The position numbers and the translations under genes were made by a program. Shown in pieces: positions 36,509-44,149 of a DNA stretch of 64,000 bases. Below the pieces are notes generated by a model. That model was not told the DNA's origin. It saw only the letters and a program-made list of their open reading frames with translations, and searched no databases. The DNA is from Streptomyces bluensis (GTDB lineage: Bacteria; Actinomycetota; Actinomycetes; Streptomycetales; Streptomycetaceae): NCBI RefSeq assembly GCF_014650715.1, contig NZ_BMVM01000016.1, positions 62,001 to 126,000 of the forward strand, read 5' to 3'. Position 1 is the stretch's first letter; each line of letters begins with the position of its first letter.

Positions 36509-38272
36509 TCAGTGGATGTCGTACGCACGCAGCCACAGCTCCAGGGTGAGCACGAGCCACAGTTTGCCGCCCTGTCTGGGCAGCAACGCCCCCTCACCGC
36601 GCAGCCAGCCGCGCACCGTGTCCTGCCGGAACAGGCCACGGGCGCGGGCCTCCCGGCCCAGCAGCAGATCCTCCGCCAACTCCTTCAGCGGACCGCCGAG
36701 CCACTGCTGCACCGGCACCCGCATACCGCTCTTCGGCCGGTCCACGACCGTGCCGGGCAGCAGATCGCGTACGGCCTCCTTCAGCACCCACTTCTCGACG
36801 GCGCCGTTCAGCTTCCATCGCGGCGGGGTGGCGAAGGCGTGGTCCACCACCCGGCGGTCGAAGAGCGGGGCCCGGCCCTCGATGCCCTGGGAGGCGGTGA
36901 GACGTTCGACCTTGGTGAGGATGTGATGGGCGCCCTTGGTGCGCAGATTGCAGTGCAGCAGCCGGTTGAGCAGATGGTCCATCCGCCCGTCCTCGGATCC
37001 CGGCCGCAGATACGGGGCGACGAAACGCTGGGGTGCGGGCGCCTCGGTGAGGGCGCCCAGCACCTCGGCGGTCAGGAGGTCGGGCAGATCGGTGTAGCAC
37101 TTGCGGTACGAGCGCAGATAGGCGAGTTCCCGCGCGTCCTCCGCGTCTCCACCGGCCACGTCGCCGCGGTGCATCTCGTACACCAGCATCGGCAGGTTCT
37201 TCGGGCCGCCGAAGACCGGGTCGCCGCCCTCCCCGTTCAGGACAACCCGTAGCCCGTCGCCCGCCACGGCCTCGGCGAGCATCAGATTCGGTACGGTCAG
37301 CGGATCACCCACGGGGCTGTCGAGCAGCGCAGCCGCTTCCCCGAGGCGCGCGGCCACGGCCGCACCGGTGACGGTGAGAATACGGTGCCGGGTGTGGCAG
37401 TGGGCGGCGACCAGGCCCGAGTAGCCCAGCTCATTGGGGAGTTCGTCACCGAAGCTGATGGAGTACGTGTGCACCGGGTGGGAGTGCAGTTTGGCGGCGA
37501 GGGCGGTCACCAGCGAGCTGTCGACGCCGCCGGAGAGCAGAACACCCACGGCCTCGGCCTCCGGCAGCCGGCGCGCGGTCGCCTCCTCCAGCAGTTCGCG
37601 CAGCCTCAGCGCATAGGTTTCGGGTGGCGCTCCGTCGTCCTCGATCAGCTCCCGCGGCTCCCAGTAGTGCTCCTCCGTCGTCGTGCCGTCCGCCGAGAGC
37701 CGCAGACAGCGGCCGGGCAGCAGTTCGCGTACTCCGCGCAGCAGGGTCTCCTCGCCGGGGAGGTAGGCGAAGGTCAGGAAGGAGCGTACGGCGGAAAGTT
37801 CGAGGCCGGTCCCGAGCGCGGGCCAGCGGCGCAGGGCCCGCAGCGAGGTCGACGCGGCCCAGCAGCCGCCGGCACGGGCGTAGAAGAGGGTGCGGGCGCC
37901 GACAGGGTCGCGGATCAGTACGAGGTCGCCTTCACTCTCGTGCACGGCGAGCGCGAACATGCCCTCGGCGTCACGGATTCCGGCCGCGCCGAGCCGTACC
38001 CAGCAGCGCAGCAGCAGCTCACCGTCAGGGCAGTCGGGCGGTGCCGGGACGCCTGAGGCGGCCAGCGCGGCGAGGAGTGCGGGCCGGTTGTGGAGGGTGA
38101 CCTCGCCCACCGCGGTGTGCCCGTACGCGTGGAACGGCCCGGTGGCGTGGCCGGGTTCGTCCTCGATCAGCCCGACGGCCGGGCCGTCGGGCCGCACGGT
38201 GGAGCCCATCGCGGCCAGTTGCTCCCTGGCCTGCTCGGGCTCCGCCGCCAGGCAGGCACAGAACCGCGCCAT
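36509..38272 (-). CDS. Asparagine-synthetase-like amidotransferase lacking the Cys nucleophile
   Basis: A 587-residue AsnB homologue starting at ATG 38272. The N-terminus reads MARFCACLAAEP: the glutaminase nucleophile that must be Cys2 is Ala, with cysteines only at 5 and 7. The synthetase half is intact: SGGVDSS at 247-253 and NGEGGDPVFGG. It therefore probably activates a carboxylate with ATP but does not use glutamine normally, as in lasso-peptide cyclases or beta-lactam synthetase. It ends the six-gene minus-strand operon. Possible substrates are the acidic tail of the neighbour at 38375 or a small molecule (inference). Confidence 0.85.
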   Translation of the reverse strand: MARFCACLAAEPEQAREQLAAMGSTVRPDGPAVGLIEDEPGHATGPFHAYGHTAVGEVTLHNRPALLAALAASGVPAPPDCPDGELLLRCWVRLGAAGIRDAEGMFALAVHESEGDLVLIRDPVGARTLFYARAGGCWAASTSLRALRRWPALGTGLELSAVRSFLTFAYLPGEETLLRGVRELLPGRCLRLSADGTTTEEHYWEPRELIEDDGAPPETYALRLRELLEEATARRLPEAEAVGVLLSGGVDSSLVTALAAKLHSHPVHTYSISFGDELPNELGYSGLVAAHCHTRHRILTVTGAAVAARLGEAAALLDSPVGDPLTVPNLMLAEAVAGDGLRVVLNGEGGDPVFGGPKNLPMLVYEMHRGDVAGGDAEDARELAYLRSYRKCYTDLPDLLTAEVLGALTEAPAPQRFVAPYLRPGSEDGRMDHLLNRLLHCNLRTKGAHHILTKVERLTASQGIEGRAPLFDRRVVDHAFATPPRWKLNGAVEKWVLKEAVRDLLPGTVVDRPKSGMRVPVQQWLGGPLKELAEDLLLGREARARGLFRQDTVRGWLRGEGALLPRQGGKLWLVLTLELWLRAYDIH

Positions 38273-38374
38273 GGTCACCCACCTTTTCTCTCACTGCTCC
38301 GGCCCGTCCAGCCGGGCCGTCCAGCCAGTCCGCTAAGCCGTATGCCACATGCCGTATACCGCATGCCGTACGGC

Positions 38375-38917
38375 TCATCCGAAGTCGTCGTCGCTCCAGC
38401 CGCCGTCATCGCCGGAGCGCCACGCGTCATCCAGGTCCGAGAGGTCGCCGCCGTCCTCGCCGCCCCCGTCGGAGCTGCCGCCGCCGTCACCGCCGGAGGA
38501 GTTCTGTGCTGCGGCCTGCTGCCGCCGCAGTTCCTCCTCCTCTTCCACGCTCAGGGCCTCCGGCGGAAACTGGGCCGCGGTGACGGTCAGGGTGACCAGG
38601 CCCAGACTGCCGAGCACCGCGCCCATCCGTCCACCGAACGAGGTCCGGTTGACCATCACGCTCTCGCCCTGACCCCAGACCGTACGGCCGTAACCGAGGT
38701 CCCGTCCGTAGACCACCCGTCCGTCCGCGTACTGCCGCTTGATGATCCGCCGCCCGAGCAGCTCATCGGTGCCGGAACCGCCCTCGTTGTCATGCCAGCG
38801 CACCATGTGGGTGCCCTCGCGCCGCCGCCACTCCTCGCGGCCGTCCTGGTATCTGCGGTGGACGCTGCCATCGGCGAGCAGTTCGTCGCTGTACGGGATT
38901 TCGCGTGGCCGGATCAT
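38375..38917 (-). CDS. One-TM protein with Asp/Gly/Ser-rich C-terminus
   Basis: A 180-residue protein from ATG 38917. The N-terminal half has short beta repeats (LLADGSVHRRYQDGREEWRR, YADGRVVYGRDLGYGRTVWG) that resemble MORN/YD-like hairpins. A single hydrophobic stretch (MGAVLGSLGLVTLTVTAA) follows at about 98-115, then a short coiled segment (EEEEELRRQQAAAQ), then a 45-residue tail made of G, S and D ending GGWSDDDFG. No family is recognised. It lies 24 bp from the Toprim-like gene upstream and 102 bp from the AsnB-like gene downstream, in one operon. The tail could be a modified or ion-binding segment (inference). Confidence 0.75.
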   Translation of the reverse strand: MIRPREIPYSDELLADGSVHRRYQDGREEWRRREGTHMVRWHDNEGGSGTDELLGRRIIKRQYADGRVVYGRDLGYGRTVWGQGESVMVNRTSFGGRMGAVLGSLGLVTLTVTAAQFPPEALSVEEEEELRRQQAAAQNSSGGDGGGSSDGGGEDGGDLSDLDDAWRSGDDGGWSDDDFG

Positions 38918-38941
38918 CGCCTCAAGTCCTCGTGCCCCTGG

Positions 38942-39820
38942 TCAGTTCGACGGCCATGTCATGAACCCGGCCGTGCGCAGCTCACGCAGTCCGGTCCAGA
39001 CGGAAGAGCCGCTCGTCCTTGGTCCGCGCACCATGCGCAGCACCGTACGGAGCAGCCGCGCCGGGGGGACGGATTCCACCTCGGCCGTCCGCCCGCCCGC
39101 CAGCCACTCCAGTTCTCGCGGTTCCAGGCCGGACGGCGCACCAGCCAGGCCGGGCGCGGTCGCGGGCAGGGGCGTGGGCGCGGGGCCACGCTGGGAGATC
39201 AGATGCAGCGCCGTCGCATGGCGCGGCACGAGCCCCATCGAGGCGACCCGTATCCCGGGAACCTCCGCGCGCACCCGGGCGGTGAGGGCGATGCCGGCGG
39301 TGCTCGCGTCGTGCAGCACATGGACGGTGGCGCCGTCCACCCGGCCGAGCCCTGCCACCAGCCGGGGATCGAGCGGAGAATCGTCGGCGGCGAACACCGG
39401 GCAGGCCGCCTCCAGATGCAGATCGTTCGCGAGGAGCATCCGGGCCACGGAACGGCTCTGACAGACCAGCAGCCTGGGCAGCCCGTAGTCGTAGAGATCG
39501 GGTTCCCCGGGCCGGTACGGCGTGGACGCGGAGGCCGGAAGCGGAGCCAGCAGCCCGGGTGTCTCCCCGTCGCGCCGGCACAGAGCCTCCTCGAACCGCT
39601 CGTACCGTACGGGCGGCGCAGGTGTCAGCGGAACCCTGCGCGGGACAGTGTGCACCGGGCGCAGGACACGGCACATCTCGTAGTAGAGCTGCCGTTCGGT
39701 GAACCGGATCCTGCCGGGCGCCCCGGCGCGGGCGATCGCGGTGGTCAGCGCCCGGTCGAGCAGCCGGGCCCGGATGGAGCCGCCGGTGACGCCGGGCCGC
39801 GGCGTCCAGTCCGCGGTCAT
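38942..39820 (-). CDS. Toprim/topoisomerase VI-A-like protein (paralogue 3)
   Basis: A 292-residue protein from ATG 39820, overlapping the previous gene by 4 bp. N-terminal part (about 17-55): RLLDRALTTAIARAG then RIRFTERQLYYEMC, like the winged helix of Spo11/Topo VI-A with the tyrosines of RxLYY. The Toprim-like part has RLLVCQSRSVARMLLANDL (116-134) and VHVLHDASTAG (167-177), where the DxD position reads D-A-S. It ends with GLEPRELEWLAGG, VPPARLL and FMTWP (286-290). The pattern is shared with the 211- and 341-residue paralogues in this operon. Catalytic Glu is not evident, so activity is uncertain. Confidence 0.7.
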   Translation of the reverse strand: MTADWTPRPGVTGGSIRARLLDRALTTAIARAGAPGRIRFTERQLYYEMCRVLRPVHTVPRRVPLTPAPPVRYERFEEALCRRDGETPGLLAPLPASASTPYRPGEPDLYDYGLPRLLVCQSRSVARMLLANDLHLEAACPVFAADDSPLDPRLVAGLGRVDGATVHVLHDASTAGIALTARVRAEVPGIRVASMGLVPRHATALHLISQRGPAPTPLPATAPGLAGAPSGLEPRELEWLAGGRTAEVESVPPARLLRTVLRMVRGPRTSGSSVWTGLRELRTAGFMTWPSN

Positions 39821-40452
39821 GGGGCGGCTCCGTTCGTCCCGGGCCAGGTGAGGAATCCGACGGCCTCGTCCCTGCGCTTCCGCTCCCGCTCGACCTCCAC
39901 CGTGATGCGCCCGACGACCCTGGTGACCGCGGCGGGTAGTTTGGCGGGCGGCATGGCGGCGAGGGGGAAGCGATCGCCCCGGGCCAGCCAGTCCAACTCG
40001 GGCTCGGTCAGCGTGCCGCCGTCGCGCAGCAGACGCAGGACACCCGCCGACGGGGGCTCAGCGCGCGGCACCGCCTTCACGCCCACCGCCTTCATGACGG
40101 TGCGCGGCGACAGGCCGGCGTCGACGACCAGACGGCCCGGCAGGGCCTCCCGGGTGCGTCCGGCCAGCAGACAGCCCTCGGTGTCGGCGTCATGCAGCAC
40201 GATCACGGGAACATCCGCCGGCACCCGCTGGATGTCGCTGACGACGATCACCCCACAGCGGTCCGGTATTCCACGGCTGATGAGGAGGTCGGCGGTGTAG
40301 CGGTGCGGGCAGAGCAGCGCGTACTCCGGCCGCTGCTGTGGCGTTGCGCCGTGCGGCGCGGTCCGGACCGTGCCCGGAGCCGACGGGAGGACCCCAGGCC
40401 CCCTTCTCCTCCTCACCGTGCGACGCACTGCCGCCCACCGCCATGGGCTCAT
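39817..40452 (-). CDS. Toprim-like protein (paralogue 2), no winged helix
   Basis: A 211-residue protein from ATG 40452, overlapping the cupin stop (ATGA) and the next start. After a basic, Pro-rich leader come YALLCPHRYTADLLISRGIP (44-63) and VPVIVLHDADTEGCLL (81-96), a canonical D-A-D as in Toprim DxD. It continues with TREALPGRLVVDAGL, GTLTEPELDWLARG (146-159), AMPPAKLPAAV and FLTWPG (200-205). It aligns end to end with the C-terminal 170 residues of the 341-residue paralogue. The winged helix is missing, so it may act as a subunit with the others. Confidence 0.72.
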   Translation of the reverse strand: MSPWRWAAVRRTVRRRRGPGVLPSAPGTVRTAPHGATPQQRPEYALLCPHRYTADLLISRGIPDRCGVIVVSDIQRVPADVPVIVLHDADTEGCLLAGRTREALPGRLVVDAGLSPRTVMKAVGVKAVPRAEPPSAGVLRLLRDGGTLTEPELDWLARGDRFPLAAMPPAKLPAAVTRVVGRITVEVERERKRRDEAVGFLTWPGTNGAAP

Positions 40453-41174
40453 CAGGGGCGCTCCAGCGCGGACGCGGCACGGCGCAGGCCGACCGCGAGG
40501 CGCTCCCGAACGGTGAGGGCGCCGATACCCCGCACCCGCTGAACGCGTTCGATGTCGCGCAGCGCGGCGGCGAGCAGTCCGAAGTCGGTGCCAGCGCCGC
40601 GAGGGCGGCGGCTGACCGGTACGACTTCTTCCGCGCCGCGGCGCTCGGCCTCCTCGGCGGTGATGGCGTAGTCCTCGTGGTCGACACCGAAACCGGTGTT
40701 GGCGGCGAGGATGTGCAGGGGCTTGCGACCTCGGTTGGCGAAGGAGTGCGGCATCATCTCGGGGATTCGGATCAACGCGCCTGGGAAGAGACGGATTTCG
40801 GTGACCCGGCCGTGCTGGGCGTCGTACACACCGCAGGAGGCGTGACCGAGGCTGAGGACGAAGTGCTCGCCGCCATGGGCATGCGGGGTGAACGCGCTCC
40901 GAGGGCCGACGACTCCCAGCTTGACGGTGGCGTTGGAAGGGCGGTCCGGCGACGTCTGAGCGTCCCCGATGAAGTAGTGCGCGAACTTGCCGTCGTCGAT
41001 GAAGCGGAGGAAGTCCTCACGCGGGCCGAGTACGCGCGCGCCCTCACGGTCCGCGAACAGCACATCGCCGTCGGGGCGCAGATGGAACAGCTCCACTCCG
41101 TAGGGCAGTTCACGCGACAGGCGCTCCATACCCCGCAGCCCGGGTCTGCCGGAACCGGACCCCACGTCGGACAT
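40452..41174 (-). CDS. Cupin-fold protein
   Basis: A 240-residue protein from ATG 41174. The double-stranded beta-helix holds cupin motif 1 (PHAHGGEHFVLSLG, with two His and the Glu of the metal site) and motif 2 (GALIRIPEMMPHSFAN, with the third His). This metal-binding set is complete. Flanking N-terminal (about 1-75) and C-terminal (about 175-240) helical parts (FGLLAAALRDIERVQRVRGI) are not typical of simple cupins. It may be an enzyme (oxygenase or isomerase) or a small-molecule sensor. It shares an identical leader with the 341-residue gene 121 bp upstream. Confidence 0.78.
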   Translation of the reverse strand: MSDVGSGSGRPGLRGMERLSRELPYGVELFHLRPDGDVLFADREGARVLGPREDFLRFIDDGKFAHYFIGDAQTSPDRPSNATVKLGVVGPRSAFTPHAHGGEHFVLSLGHASCGVYDAQHGRVTEIRLFPGALIRIPEMMPHSFANRGRKPLHILAANTGFGVDHEDYAITAEEAERRGAEEVVPVSRRPRGAGTDFGLLAAALRDIERVQRVRGIGALTVRERLAVGLRRAASALERP

Positions 41175-41197
41175 CAACGCCCCCCATCGCGCTGTCG
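41172..41197 (-). repeat. Duplicated leader, copy 1 (cupin gene)
   Basis: 26 bp identical to 42322-42347. It contains the start ATG, the G-rich ribosome site and the bases just upstream. About 75 bp further out both copies share a second block, CACGGTGAACGG (41265 and 42416), so the whole leader seems duplicated. Confidence 0.8.
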
Positions 41198-41298
41198 AAC
41201 ACCATCAGATCGTATAGCCGTGACGGGAAATCACAGAGCGGAAGTTTCAACCGGCACCCGACGCCACGGTGAACGGTGGGCGTACCTGTCGGCGTGGC

Positions 41299-42324
41299 TC
41301 AGCCGGAACCGCTCTCGCCGGGCCAGGTGAGGAAGCCGATGGCCTCCGCCTTGCGCCCCTCGGGATCGGTGACGAGCACCCGCTCCAGAACACCGCTGAC
41401 GGTGGCGAGCAGCTTCGCGGGCGGCACCGCCACGAGCGGGCTGATCCAGCCCTTGGCGAGCCACTCCAGTTCGGGGCCGGTCAGCGTGGACTCCGCGCGC
41501 AGCCGCCCCATCTCCTCCGTGGACGGCCGCACCCCGCGCAGCGACAGCGCACCCGGCGCTTTCATCACGGCGCTCAGCGGCAGTCCGGCGTCGAGGACTC
41601 TCCGGCCGGGCAGTGCCTCACGGGTGCGCCGGGCGAGCAGACAGCCCTTGGGACTCGCGTCGTGGAGCACGACGACGGGCACCTTGTCCGGCACCCCGTA
41701 CGCCTTGGAGACGAGACTGACGCCGTACCGCTCCGGTATTCCGTTCAGGGCCAGGAAGGCGATGACGGACGGGTCCGGGCAGAGCAGGACGGCGTTCGGA
41801 TGCTCGGGCCGGTGGATGTCCCGGACACGTTTCTCGTCGACGACGCCGTCCGGGAGCGAACCGTACACGTCCATCCACTCGTGCAGCAGGTAGTTACGGG
41901 AGGCACTGATCCGGGTTCCGTGCTTGTGGTGACGGCTGCGGCTGACGGCCGAGACCACCGTCACGACAACGGCGAAGAGAAGAACCGCACCGAAGAACGA
42001 GAGGATTCCCGCGTCGTCCGCGTACACTCCGCCGACCACCAGGCCGATACCGACGGGCCCCCCGACCACCGCACAGCCGATCGCCTCCGGCAGGCCGCTG
42101 CCGGAACGTGCTTTCCTACGGGAGGCGGCGGCCTCCAGCTGGCCGACGGTGACGGTCAGTCGCCCGCTGTCGGTGAGCTTTCCGGCCAGCTTGCGGATCC
42201 GCAGATCATGCAGTCCCAGCTCGTTGGTCTTGGGCTCGAAGGCGAACTTCCGCGTGCACTTGGAGCAGGTACGGCCGGACCGCTCCTTGTACAGCAGATT
42301 CGCGTTGCAGTGCGGGCAGATCAT
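41299..42324 (-). CDS. Zinc-ribbon membrane protein with Toprim-like domain (paralogue 1)
   Basis: A 341-residue protein from ATG 42324. It begins with a zinc ribbon (CPHC at 3-6, CSKC at 20-23), then a helical/winged part (LHDLRIRKLAGKLTDSGRLT, then VTVGQLEAAASRR) equivalent to the RQLYY region of the 292-residue paralogue but without Tyr. Two helices follow (AIGCAVVGGPVGIGLVVGGV, about 81-100; ILSFFGAVLLFAVVVTVVSA, about 107-126). The C-terminal domain matches paralogues 2 and 3: VVVLHDASPKGCLL (217-230), STLTGPELEWLAKG, VPPAKLLATV and FLTWPG (331-336). It is probably membrane-anchored, with the Toprim-like end cytoplasmic. Confidence 0.75.
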   Translation of the reverse strand: MICPHCNANLLYKERSGRTCSKCTRKFAFEPKTNELGLHDLRIRKLAGKLTDSGRLTVTVGQLEAAASRRKARSGSGLPEAIGCAVVGGPVGIGLVVGGVYADDAGILSFFGAVLLFAVVVTVVSAVSRSRHHKHGTRISASRNYLLHEWMDVYGSLPDGVVDEKRVRDIHRPEHPNAVLLCPDPSVIAFLALNGIPERYGVSLVSKAYGVPDKVPVVVLHDASPKGCLLARRTREALPGRRVLDAGLPLSAVMKAPGALSLRGVRPSTEEMGRLRAESTLTGPELEWLAKGWISPLVAVPPAKLLATVSGVLERVLVTDPEGRKAEAIGFLTWPGESGSG

Positions 42325-42347
42325 CAACGCCCCCCATCGCGCTGTCG
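42322..42347 (-). repeat. Duplicated leader, copy 2 (zinc-ribbon gene)
   Basis: Identical to 41172-41197, at the start of the first gene of the operon. It gives both genes the same initiation region. Confidence 0.8.
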
Positions 42348-42607
42348 GCCGGGCCGCATCGTACCGCCACGACGGGGACCTCCCCTCGCTGGACGGTACC
42401 GCCGATGCCCGGCATCACGGTGAACGGCGGGTGTCCAGTGCGGCCCCCGGCACCGGCAGCCGTCGACACCCGTCACCGCTGTGGGCGTAGCCGAGGTTGT
42501 TCGGCGCTTTCGCCTCTCCTCACGGTGCGCGGGTGTGCGGGACCGTGTTGACGTGTGCGGTGTCGAGGGCGTTTTCCCAGCCTGCGGACGCGGAGACGGG
42601 GACAGGA

Positions 42608-42631
42608 GGGGCGGCCGCTCGGGGCCGCCCC
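42608..42631 (-). terminator. Hairpin terminator after the serine hydrolase
   Basis: GGGGCGGCC, a six-base loop (GCTCGG), and GGCCGCCCC: nine perfect pairs. It begins 13 bp past the serine hydrolase stop on the minus strand and separates that gene from the Toprim operon. Confidence 0.75.
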
Positions 42632-42643
42632 GACTCCGCTGGA

Positions 42644-44044
42644 TCAGGGTGCTTCCACGACCCGGTTGAAGAGTCGGCCGGCGAGATCGACGCCTATGAC
42701 CGCGCCGTTGTCGTCGCGGGAGAAGTAGCCGCGCTGCCCCTTGAGTCCGCCTTCCGTGACGATGTACTCGTCACCGTCACCGTCACCGTCGCCGTCGCCG
42801 TCTCCGGGAAGGAAGCCGATGGCTGCGGCCGGGTAGCCGGGCGGCATCTCCTCGTCCGATGCCTCACGGACTTCCGGCTTGATATCGACCGCCAGGGTGA
42901 CGCGGGTGCCGTCGGTGGCGAAGTCGAGGCACATGGCGTCGATCTCGTAGCGGCCGACGATCTGCCGGGCCTGCTCCTCGTCGTAGGGGACCGGCTCTGC
43001 CTCCTGCTCGACGACGCCGAGGTAGTGATCGAGCGCCCACCTCACGACGGACTGGTTGAAGGAGTAGCCGTCCGGGCCCAGGTTGGCGAGGGAGACGACC
43101 GCGAAGTTTCGTTCGGGCACGATGAGGAGCTCGGCGAACTGGCCGTTGCCCGAGCCGCCGTGTCCGATCCCGTGGACGCCGTCCAGGTCGTGCAGGAACC
43201 AGCAGACGCCCAGGCCGTCCCCGAGCGAGCTGGCGCGCAGCCCGACGGTCTGCTCCCGCATGCGGTGCAGCACCGAGGCGGGCACCACGCCTTCGCCGTC
43301 GCCGAGTTGGAACCGCGCCCAGCGCAGCAGATCGCTCACTGAGGAGGCGAGGCCGCCGCCGGGGTTGTCGGCGCGTGCGCCCTCCTTGAACGCCCCCCAC
43401 GGCCGGGCGGGGTGCATGTCGCCGTCCTCGCCGCGGTTGTAGCCCACCGCGAACTTACGGACCATCACCTCGGTCAGTCCGTAAACGGTGTCCGAAAGAC
43501 CCACCGGCTCCAGGACGAGCGAGGCCATGGCCTGCTCGAACGGCAGGTCCGTGACCTTCTCGATGACCCGGCCGACCAGGTTGTAACCCGCCTGACTGTA
43601 GGAGGGGCGGGCGCCGGGCGGTGCGATCAGCGGCAGCTGGGGCAGCTTCGCCACGAGCCCGGCCAAGGAGCGGTCGCCCTTGCCGTCGTCGATCAGGTTC
43701 CAGTCCAGGCCCGCGGTGTGGTTGAGCAGGCTCTGGACGGTGATCTGCGCCGCGGCCCGCTCGTCGGCCAGCTTCAGCTCGGGGACGTAGCGCCGCACCG
43801 GCGCGTCCAGATCCACTCTCCCCTCCGCGACCAGGCGCATCAGCGCGGTCGCCGTGAAGGTCTTGGACACCGATGCCAGATGGAACAGCGTCTTCTCATC
43901 GACCGGCAACGGGTTGCCGATGCTCGTCACCCCGTGCGACGCGTAGATCTCCTGACCGTCCAGCAGCACCCCGACGGCGACGCCGGGAATGCCGAACTCC
44001 TTGGCCTGTGCCTCGACGAAATCCGACAGTGTCTTCTGCGGCAT
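42644..44044 (-). CDS. Serine hydrolase, beta-lactamase class C/PBP4* fold
   Basis: A 466-residue enzyme from ATG 44044. The nucleophile motif SxxK is S58-V-S-K61 (HLASVSKTFTATAL); the Tyr motif region is PSYSQAGYNLVGRVIE (usual YSN reads YSQ); the third box is HGGSGNG (HxG). A C-terminal lipocalin-like extension (YDEEQARQIVGRYEIDA) covers the last 110 residues and is broken by a (GD)n run encoded by a hexanucleotide repeat. No signal peptide is seen, so it is probably intracellular. It diverges from a TetR gene that likely represses it. Confidence 0.87.
   Translation of the reverse strand: MPQKTLSDFVEAQAKEFGIPGVAVGVLLDGQEIYASHGVTSIGNPLPVDEKTLFHLASVSKTFTATALMRLVAEGRVDLDAPVRRYVPELKLADERAAAQITVQSLLNHTAGLDWNLIDDGKGDRSLAGLVAKLPQLPLIAPPGARPSYSQAGYNLVGRVIEKVTDLPFEQAMASLVLEPVGLSDTVYGLTEVMVRKFAVGYNRGEDGDMHPARPWGAFKEGARADNPGGGLASSVSDLLRWARFQLGDGEGVVPASVLHRMREQTVGLRASSLGDGLGVCWFLHDLDGVHGIGHGGSGNGQFAELLIVPERNFAVVSLANLGPDGYSFNQSVVRWALDHYLGVVEQEAEPVPYDEEQARQIVGRYEIDAMCLDFATDGTRVTLAVDIKPEVREASDEEMPPGYPAAAIGFLPGDGDGDGDGDGDEYIVTEGGLKGQRGYFSRDDNGAVIGVDLAGRLFNRVVEAP
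42771..42806. repeat. In-frame hexanucleotide repeat in the serine hydrolase gene
   Basis: Six copies of TC(A/G)CCG or a one-base variant, coding Gly-Asp repeats on the minus strand (GDGDGDGDGDGDE). Copy-number change would lengthen the loop without shifting frame. The unit is the reverse complement of that at 52045. Confidence 0.85.
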
Positions 44045-44060
44045 TGCTCCCCCTCCAGAG

Positions 44061-44138
44061 ACTTGAACTAAGTGCGAGGAGGAGCGTAGGCCGCTACTTG
44101 AACAAAGTGCAAGACCTCGCGTGAACTAAGTTCAACTA
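44061..44138. promoter_or_regulatory. TetR operator array between serine hydrolase and TetR genes
   Basis: Three related boxes: ACTTGAACTAAGTG (44061), ACTTGAACAAAGTG (44096) and GTGAACTAAGTTCA (44121). Each contains the palindromic GAACT-A-AGTTC core fully or with one-arm variation. They lie in the divergent promoter region, so the adjacent TetR protein probably binds here and controls both genes. Confidence 0.7.
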
Positions 44139-44149
44139 AGGTGGTGGAC

